Assembly (NCBI GenBank): GCA_029288095.1
Contig: JARFPW010000359.1
Span: forward strand, 1-18,134
Origin: Gemmatimonadota bacterium
GTDB taxonomy: Bacteria > Gemmatimonadota > Gemmatimonadetes > Palauibacterales > Palauibacteraceae
Length of the DNA: 18,134 nucleotides
Direction: 5' to 3'
Shown here piece after piece: positions 12,530-18,134 of this stretch (positions are counted from its first letter, which is position 1; every line of letters starts with the position of its first letter). Below the pieces are notes generated by a model, which saw only the letters and a program-made list of their open reading frames with translations, did no database searches and had not been told where the DNA came from. Position numbers and translations under genes: made by a program.

Positions 12530-15313
12530 ATGATGCAATACCGATCGAACTTGCTTGGTAGATGTGCCGCCGTCCTTTCAGTCCTTGCTCTGACCGCTTT
12601 CACCCCCGAACAACTCGTCTCTCAAGACCTGCCGGAAGGGGTGACACAGGGCCCGACCGTCGAGGGAATCACCGAGTACCAACTCGACAACGGGATGCGC
12701 GTACTGCTGTTTCCCGACCAGAGCAAACAACAAATCACCGTGAACATCACATACCTCGTCGGCTCACGGCACGAAGCCTACGGCGAGACCGGAATGGCCC
12801 ACCTGCTCGAACACCTCGTGTTCATGGGCACGCCGGATCACCCTGAAATCTGGAAGGAACTGGACGACCGCGGCGCATTTCCGAACGGCACGACATGGTT
12901 CGACAGGACCAACTACTTCGAGACGTTCCCGGCAACGGATGACAACCTTGCCTGGGCCCTGGACCTGGAAGCGGACCGGATGGTCAACTCGTTCATTTCG
13001 GCCGAAGACCTGGAGTCCGAGATGACGGTCGTTCGGAATGAGTTCGAGATGGGGGAGAACAGTCCGGGCCGAGTGCTCGGAAAGCGAACGGCCGCGGCGG
13101 CGTTCGAGTGGCACAATTACGGGAACTCGACGATCGGTGCTCGGGCGGATATCGAAAACGTGCCGATCGAGCGATTGCAGGGTTTCTACCGGAAGTACTA
13201 CCAGCCGGACAACGCAATCCTCGTCGTGGCCGGTCGGTTCGATCCTGACCACGCCCTCTCGCTGGTCGCGGCGGAATTCGGTCCGATTCCCCGACCGGAT
13301 CGAACGGGCGCTAATCAACTGTTCGAGACGTACACCGCGGAACCTGCCCAGGACGGAGAACGCAGCGTCACGCTGCGCCGGGTCGGGGACGAGCAGATCG
13401 CGATGGCCTCGTATCATATTCCCGCTGGATCACACGAGGACTATCCGGCTGTCTCCGTGCTGACACACATCCTGTCGACGCGGCCGGCAGGCAGGCTCTA
13501 TAGCCGGCTTGTTGAACCGGGGCTGGCCGCGAGCACTTCTGCGTCGAGCTGGCGCTTCAAGGAACCCGGGTTGTTGACGGCTTCGGTGCGCGTTCCCAAG
13601 GACCAGGCCCTGCAGCCTGCTGTCGACGAGATGCTGGCCACATTGGGTTCATTCGTGGATGAACCGCCGACCGAGGAGGAGGTCGAGCGGGCAAAGACGG
13701 ATTACCTGAAGAACATCGAACTCGCGTTCAACAATCCGCAGGGAATCGCGCTGCAGCTCAGCGAGTGGATGTCCATGGGCGACTGGCGGATGTTCTTCCT
13801 GCACCGCGACCGACTGGAAGCGGTCACGCCAGACGCGGTCCGGCGCGTGGCCGCCACGTATCTGCGGCAGTCCAACCGCACGCTCGGCTTCTTCTATCCG
13901 GTAGACGAGACGCCTGAAAGGGCGGAGGTTCCGCCGGCTCCTGACGTCTCGGCTCTTGTCGCCGATTACGCGGGGCGCGAAGCGGTGGCAGAGGGAGAGG
14001 CTTTCGATCCGACCCCTGCCAACCTCGACGCGCGCACACAACGGCTGGCGTTCGATAACGGATTCGAGTTGGCTCTGCTGCCGAAAGAGAATCGTGGTGA
14101 CGCCGTGACAGTCAGGTTGTCGCTCCGTTTTGGAACGGAAGACGCGCTCCGGGGGAAGGCCACGGCAGCGGGCCTCGTTCCCGCGATGCTCCGTCGGGGC
14201 ACTACCTCGCGAACACGGCAGGAAATCGAGGACGAGCTTGATCGTCTGAAGGCTCAAGCAGGCTTCGGTGGGGGTGCCCTGAGCGCGAGCGGAAGCGTGC
14301 AAACCGTGCGCGAGAACCTGCCGGCGGTGCTGGATCTCCTCAACGAAATGCTGCGGGAACCCGTGTTTGACGAGGCGGAGTTCCAGACCTTGAAACAGGA
14401 GAGCGTCGCGGCTGTGGAGCGGCAGATGTCCGAACCGCAGCCGTTGGCGGTAAACGTATTCCAACGCCTCCTCAACCCGTGGCCGGAGGATCACCCGCGG
14501 TACATCCCGACGCTGGACGAGCAGAAGGCTCGCCTGGAAGCTGTGACGCTGGCTGACGTCCGCGCCTTCTGGGAGCAGTTCTACGGCGCACAGGGCGGAA
14601 CGATGAGCATCGTCGGCGATTTTGACGCGGAGGCCATGACGGAACTGGCTCGCGACATGTTCGCTTCCTGGACGTCATCAGCGCCCTACACACGTGTGGC
14701 CGATCCGTATCGCGATATCGAGAAGGTCGATACGGACATCGAGACACCGGACAAGGCGAACGCCATCATGATCGCCGCCCAGCCCGTTCGGATGAAGGAC
14801 GGAGACCCGGACTACCCGGCCCTGGCGCTCGGCAATTACATGCTGGGCGGCGGAGGCCTCAGTTCCCGGCTGGCGACCAGGATCCGGCAGGAAGAGGGTC
14901 TGTCCTACGGCGTCGGTTCTCAATTCGCCGCGTCCGGGCTGGATGATTCAGGCGTGTTCCTGGTGTTTGCTATCTTTGCGCCGGAGAATGGCGATGCGGT
15001 TGTCACGACGTTCCAGGAGGTGATAACAAACACCCTCGCCGAAGGGTTCACCGAGGAAGAGATCGAGACGGCGAAGACCGGCTTTCTCGATGCGGCCAAG
15101 AACGCGCGGGCGAGCGACGCGACGGTGGCCGGTCAGCTGGACGGGCAGCTGTTCACCGACCGGACGTACGAGTTTACGGCGCAGCAGGAGGCGGCGATTC
15201 GCGCGCTCACCGGCGAGCAGATCTTGAATGTGATGCGACGTCACATCGATCTGTCGAAGATTTCGATCGTGCGTGCCGGCGACTTCGCGGGTGTGGAGGC
15301 GCCGACGAGTTGA
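12530..15313 (+). CDS. M16 family (pitrilysin-type) zinc peptidase, two-domain, exported
   Basis: A 927-residue protein with a signal peptide (about 1-31) and two M16 halves. The first half is catalytic: inverted zinc motif HLLEH (91-95, with H91, E94, H95) and the third ligand E171, 76 residues later as the family expects. The second half (about 500-920) lacks HxxEH but keeps the substrate-binding RLATRIRQEEGLSYGV (780-795), as in one-chain M16B pairs. It should degrade peptides in the periplasm or at the outer membrane. Two ATG codons are adjacent (12530 and 12533); AGAGG at 12523-12527 spaces better to the second, so the true protein may be one residue shorter. The stop overlaps the TTG start of csaA (TTGA). 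Confidence 0.93.
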   Translation: MMQYRSNLLGRCAAVLSVLALTAFTPEQLVSQDLPEGVTQGPTVEGITEYQLDNGMRVLLFPDQSKQQITVNITYLVGSRHEAYGETGMAHLLEHLVFMGTPDHPEIWKELDDRGAFPNGTTWFDRTNYFETFPATDDNLAWALDLEADRMVNSFISAEDLESEMTVVRNEFEMGENSPGRVLGKRTAAAAFEWHNYGNSTIGARADIENVPIERLQGFYRKYYQPDNAILVVAGRFDPDHALSLVAAEFGPIPRPDRTGANQLFETYTAEPAQDGERSVTLRRVGDEQIAMASYHIPAGSHEDYPAVSVLTHILSTRPAGRLYSRLVEPGLAASTSASSWRFKEPGLLTASVRVPKDQALQPAVDEMLATLGSFVDEPPTEEEVERAKTDYLKNIELAFNNPQGIALQLSEWMSMGDWRMFFLHRDRLEAVTPDAVRRVAATYLRQSNRTLGFFYPVDETPERAEVPPAPDVSALVADYAGREAVAEGEAFDPTPANLDARTQRLAFDNGFELALLPKENRGDAVTVRLSLRFGTEDALRGKATAAGLVPAMLRRGTTSRTRQEIEDELDRLKAQAGFGGGALSASGSVQTVRENLPAVLDLLNEMLREPVFDEAEFQTLKQESVAAVERQMSEPQPLAVNVFQRLLNPWPEDHPRYIPTLDEQKARLEAVTLADVRAFWEQFYGAQGGTMSIVGDFDAEAMTELARDMFASWTSSAPYTRVADPYRDIEKVDTDIETPDKANAIMIAAQPVRMKDGDPDYPALALGNYMLGGGGLSSRLATRIRQEEGLSYGVGSQFAASGLDDSGVFLVFAIFAPENGDAVVTTFQEVITNTLAEGFTEEEIETAKTGFLDAAKNARASDATVAGQLDGQLFTDRTYEFTAQQEAAIRALTGEQILNVMRRHIDLSKISIVRAGDFAGVEAPTS

Positions 15314-15645
15314 CGATCGCCTTCGAGGACTTCGAGCGTGTGGAAATTCGCGTCGGCACGATCGTCGACGCCCGGGAGTTTCCGCGCGCCCGAAGGCCCA
15401 TGTATCGGCTGACGATCGACTTCGGGCCGGAGATCGGCACGCGGGCGTCGGCCGCCGGACTGCCGGAGCGATACGAGTTGGCCGATTTGCCGGGAAGGCA
15501 GGTGATCGCCGTGCTGAACATGGGTCAGAGAAACATCGCCGGGTTCATGTCGGAGTGCCTGACCCTCGGAGTCCCTGACGCCGAAGGGGAGACGATTCTG
15601 CTGGTTCCAACTAGCGAGGTGCCAGATGGTGGACGGCTCTTCTGA
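15310..15645 (+). CDS. csaA: CsaA-like tRNA-binding domain protein
   Basis: A 111-residue OB-fold protein of the EMAP-II/Trbp111 type. The N-terminus TIAFEDFERVEIRVGTIVDA matches CsaA, and LNMGQRNIAGFMSECLTLG (69-87) is the second conserved block. B. subtilis CsaA is a chaperone with export-related activity, and the fold binds tRNA; the role here is not proven. The usual RxSSAQI reads RASAAGL (45-51). It starts at TTG 15310, overlapping the M16 stop as TTGA, and the family N-terminus begins exactly there. Its last 20 nt overlap the ygfZ start, so the M16, csaA and ygfZ genes form one transcript. Pairing with an exported peptidase is compatible with an export-chaperone role, but this is inference. 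Confidence 0.88.
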   Translation: MTIAFEDFERVEIRVGTIVDAREFPRARRPMYRLTIDFGPEIGTRASAAGLPERYELADLPGRQVIAVLNMGQRNIAGFMSECLTLGVPDAEGETILLVPTSEVPDGGRLF

Positions 15646-16624
15646 CCCTGTTACCCCCAGGCCGGCAGGCTATGACGCTCTGACCTCGGACGCCGGTGCG
15701 TACGAGGATCCATCTCGACTCGTCTTCAGGGCTGAGGGAAAAAAGGTTCTGGAGATGCTCAACGCAGTCGTCACGGCGGACCTCGCGTCTGTCCGTGGCG
15801 ACGCCGCCTTCCCCACGTTCATCCTCACGCCCAAGGGCCGCGTGCTGGCCGACGCCGTGGTGATTGGGCTTGGTGGGGAGGTACTCATCGATGTTCCGGC
15901 GGCGGCCTGGCCGGGTCTCGAGAAACACTTTGGTGTTTATCTGCCACCCCGGTTCGTACGGCTCGAACCGTCAGGGCTGCGGGTGGTGCGGATCCATGGT
16001 CCTCGCGCATTGGAACGCGAGCGAACGGACCCGATCCTTGCCGCGTTGGATGGACCGACCTACACGCAGCGTGATGGCTCGCATCATGTGGTCGCGCCGT
16101 ACGGAGAAGGGTTCGCCGTGCGCCTGGCGGAAGGCTACGACCTTTACCTCCCTCCTGGTTCAGGTCACGAGCTCGGCCTTCCCGAGGTGAGCGACGAGGC
16201 TTGGGATGTGTGGCGCATCGAACGCGGCATTCCGGTCTACGGGAGTGATGTCACGACTGAGAACCTGCCACAGGAAACAGGCCTCGTTCCGGAGTGTGTC
16301 AGCTTCGAAAAGGGCTGTTATACGGGACAGGAGGTGGTAGCGCGGATTCACTACCGCGGTCACGTAAACAGACACCTGTGGGGCATCCAGGTGGTCGGGC
16401 CCCCGACCGGCGACCAACTGCACGCGGGTGACCAGCTGACGCACGAGGGCAAGGTGGTCGGGACGGTAACATCGGCGGCGTTGTCTCCTGTGCACGGCTG
16501 GCTGGGTATGGGCTACGTCCGCCGCGAGGTCGAGCCGGGCACTGAGCTCGTCGTCCATCCTCCCGGCGAGAAGACTGACATTCCGATCTTCGCAATCGTA
16601 ACTTCCCTGCCGATCCAGCCGTAG
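15626..16624 (+). CDS. ygfZ: YgfZ/GcvT-like folate-binding protein (Fe-S repair factor)
   Basis: A 332-residue cytoplasmic protein with the YgfZ signature KGCYTGQE (229-236, C231) and the preceding WRIERGIPVYGSD (196-208) and LPQETGLV blocks. Members need tetrahydrofolate and the signature Cys to help maintain certain Fe-S enzymes. The N-terminal GcvT-like folate domain covers about 20-200 and a C-terminal beta barrel about 245-325. The ATG lies inside csaA with GAGG 7 nt upstream. An Fe-S hydratase gene lies about 3 kb away on the other strand, a possible client by function, though no linkage is shown. It is followed after 29 nt by the hydrolase lipoprotein gene. Confidence 0.92.
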   Translation: MVDGSSDPVTPRPAGYDALTSDAGAYEDPSRLVFRAEGKKVLEMLNAVVTADLASVRGDAAFPTFILTPKGRVLADAVVIGLGGEVLIDVPAAAWPGLEKHFGVYLPPRFVRLEPSGLRVVRIHGPRALERERTDPILAALDGPTYTQRDGSHHVVAPYGEGFAVRLAEGYDLYLPPGSGHELGLPEVSDEAWDVWRIERGIPVYGSDVTTENLPQETGLVPECVSFEKGCYTGQEVVARIHYRGHVNRHLWGIQVVGPPTGDQLHAGDQLTHEGKVVGTVTSAALSPVHGWLGMGYVRREVEPGTELVVHPPGEKTDIPIFAIVTSLPIQP

Positions 16625-16653
16625 TCGTTCACGAGGCTCTCCGGGAGACAGCT

Positions 16654-18134
16654 ATGAGACCGAGGTTCTTTCTCGTCCCCGTGGCGGCGCTTGCCGCCGT
16701 TTCCTGCGCCAACCGCACAGCTCAGCAGCCGGAAACGACCGAGACGGGCGAGGTTGTCGTTGAGCGCGCCGAGGACGTGATGCCGGCGCAGGAGGTGGTG
16801 GAGACGGACGAGATGATCGTTGAGCGCGCCGAAGACATGATGCCGTCCGGTCCGGCCGCCGATCTGCATCGGTTCATCCTGCGAGCCACCGATCTCAACA
16901 TGGCGAAGGGGTTCGCCGTCGCGGTCGTGCACGGCGACGAGGTGGCGTACAAGGCTGACTTCGGCTGGGCGGACGAAGAGCGTGGTCGGGAAGTCGATGG
17001 GGAGACCATCTTCTACATTGCCTCTTCCACCAAGTCGTTCGTGGGTATGGCGGCCGCGAAACTTCATAACGACGGGCGCCTCGATCTCGACGCACCGCTG
17101 TCCGAATATCTGCCGGATCTGCGCATGACGGAGCCGTTGTCGGCGGATTCGATCACGATCCGACAACTCCTTACTCACACGCACGGCATCGATAACGGTG
17201 GTCCGATCGTGATGCGCCTCGCGTTCACGGGTGAACACGATCCCGACCTGCTGCTCGATTTGCTGGCCGACCAGCCGGCCGGCGCCCAGGGGCGAGCCTT
17301 CAGATATGGGAACATGGGCTACAACGTGGCGGGGATGGCGATGGACGCCCGGTTGGGTAAGAGCTGGAAGGACGTCCTGGCGGAGGAGATCTTCACACCG
17401 ATCGGCATGGGCTCTACCAGCGCCTACAAGTCACGGATCGACGAGTCCCGCCTCGCAATGCCGTACGGCTGGGAGCCAGGCGGCTGGCAACGGCGCGCAT
17501 ACGCGAAGGGTGACGCCAACATGCATTCGGCGGGCGGCATGATGACGACGGCGGCGGACCTCGCTCGATGGCTGATCGTCAACCTCAACGAGGGCCGCAT
17601 CGAAGGTCGGCAGGTCCTGCCTGCCGCAGTTGTCACCGAGGCGCATACGGCAGTGGCCGAGAACGATGGCGACTGGGGACCTTTCTCGAGAGATGGGTAC
17701 GGCCTCGGCTGGCACGTCGGTGTGTTCGACGGTTCTCGCCAACTGCATCATTTTGGCGGCTTCAGCGGCTTTCATGCCCACGTGTCGTTCATGCCCGATG
17801 AACGGATCGGCGTCGTCGTCCTGGCCAACGATTCGCGACTCGGAGCCGGGCTCGCCACGGGCATCGCTGCGTTCGCGTACGACGCCTTTCGCGGCCGCGC
17901 CAATCTCGGCGAACTCAGCGCCGGCTACCTGGAGGAGATGGCAGCCCAGGGAGAAGACGCACGCCAGCGGACCCGGGCGGACCGGGAGCGGCGGGCGGCG
18001 CGACCGCAGACGCTCCCGCACCCACTGGAGGCGTATGCCGGCGTATACGACAGCCCGCGCATGGGTCGCCTCGTCTGGTCGATTCGCGACGGCCGGCTGC
18101 ACGCACAGATCGGGCTCGTGCAGAGCGATGTGGA
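16654..18134 (+). CDS. Serine beta-lactamase-like hydrolase, lipoprotein (cut by window edge)
   Basis: 493 codons are visible and the frame is still open at the edge. The beta-lactamase/class C PBP fold is clear: nucleophile SSTK (S124 to K127), YGN (218-220) as the Tyr-x-Asn motif, and HFGG (366-369) as the third motif. This places it with EstB-type esterases, D-aminopeptidases and AmpC-like enzymes; the substrate cannot be told. The N-terminus has a hydrophobic signal ending AVSC (15-18), a likely but not ideal lipobox with Ala at -3. Residues 20-65 are a low-complexity acidic linker with a 15-residue tandem repeat. A C-terminal region after about 450 (HPLEAYAGVYDS) begins the beta domain often found in such hydrolases. 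The ribosome site GGGAG precedes the ATG, and the gene is probably the fourth of the M16 operon. Confidence 0.92.
   Translation, partial: MRPRFFLVPVAALAAVSCANRTAQQPETTETGEVVVERAEDVMPAQEVVETDEMIVERAEDMMPSGPAADLHRFILRATDLNMAKGFAVAVVHGDEVAYKADFGWADEERGREVDGETIFYIASSTKSFVGMAAAKLHNDGRLDLDAPLSEYLPDLRMTEPLSADSITIRQLLTHTHGIDNGGPIVMRLAFTGEHDPDLLLDLLADQPAGAQGRAFRYGNMGYNVAGMAMDARLGKSWKDVLAEEIFTPIGMGSTSAYKSRIDESRLAMPYGWEPGGWQRRAYAKGDANMHSAGGMMTTAADLARWLIVNLNEGRIEGRQVLPAAVVTEAHTAVAENDGDWGPFSRDGYGLGWHVGVFDGSRQLHHFGGFSGFHAHVSFMPDERIGVVVLANDSRLGAGLATGIAAFAYDAFRGRANLGELSAGYLEEMAAQGEDARQRTRADRERRAARPQTLPHPLEAYAGVYDSPRMGRLVWSIRDGRLHAQIGLVQSDV
16741..16845 (+). repeat. Two 45-nt direct repeats, 60 nt apart, in the hydrolase linker
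   Basis: Copies at 16741-16785 and 16801-16845 match at 39 of 45 positions and stay in frame. They encode ETGEVVVERAEDVMP (30-44) and ETDEMIVERAEDMMP (50-64). Four of the six differences change the residue. This looks like an old tandem duplication that lengthened the tether between the lipid anchor and the enzyme. Confidence 0.85.

Noticed and set aside
1..18134. Mobile element, phage, CRISPR, toxin-antitoxin or defence system
   Set aside because: I found no transposase, integrase, repeat array, terminal inverted repeat or known defence domain on either strand; the genes look like stable chromosomal housekeeping and envelope functions.

Overview
The window is a GC-rich, gene-dense bacterial chromosome segment with no rRNA, tRNA, CRISPR array, transposase or phage gene that I can recognise. 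Protein style (secreted M16 and M23 peptidases, lipoprotein beta-lactamase-like hydrolase, type I-beta DAHP synthase, many 4-nt gene overlaps, TTG and GTG starts) suggests a diderm bacterium of the Gemmatimonadota kind or a relative. This is inference from style only.

Layout. (1) 1-2812, minus strand: a tight five-gene run encoding a DUF1801 protein, a double zinc-ribbon protein, a small membrane protein, a DUF1624/HGSNAT-like membrane acyltransferase and an SDR oxidoreductase cut by the window edge. (2) 2813-3109: a divergent control region. On the plus strand it holds a sigma70-like promoter, a 27-codon leader ORF with five Phe codons in eight, and a perfect 13-bp hairpin followed by seven T. 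(3) 3110-5288, plus: a phenylalanine operon of DAHP synthase, chorismate mutase and prephenate dehydratase with 4-nt overlaps. (4) 5272-6970: a cpYpsA-like SLOG protein (minus), an exported rhodanese (plus), a small membrane protein and an ArsC/LMW-phosphatase protein (both minus). (5) 7070-10342, plus: M23 endopeptidase lipoprotein, patatin-like phospholipase, LapA-domain protein. (6) 10343-12367, minus: an aconitase-superfamily hydratase with the swivel domain first. (7) 12530-18134, plus: a two-domain M16 peptidase, CsaA, YgfZ and a serine beta-lactamase-like lipoprotein running off the edge.

The most interesting system is region 2. The leader ORF, its promoter and four mutually exclusive pairing segments form a complete ribosome-mediated phenylalanine attenuator for the operon behind it. 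Charged tRNA-Phe would let the ribosome reach the leader stop, cover segment 2 and allow the 3:4 terminator. Phe shortage would stall it on the Phe codons over segment 1, so that 2:3 forms and transcription continues into the genes for the first and last committed steps of Phe synthesis. The predicted transcription start lies 0-4 nt before the leader ATG, and no Shine-Dalgarno is visible, so the leader peptide is probably translated leaderless.
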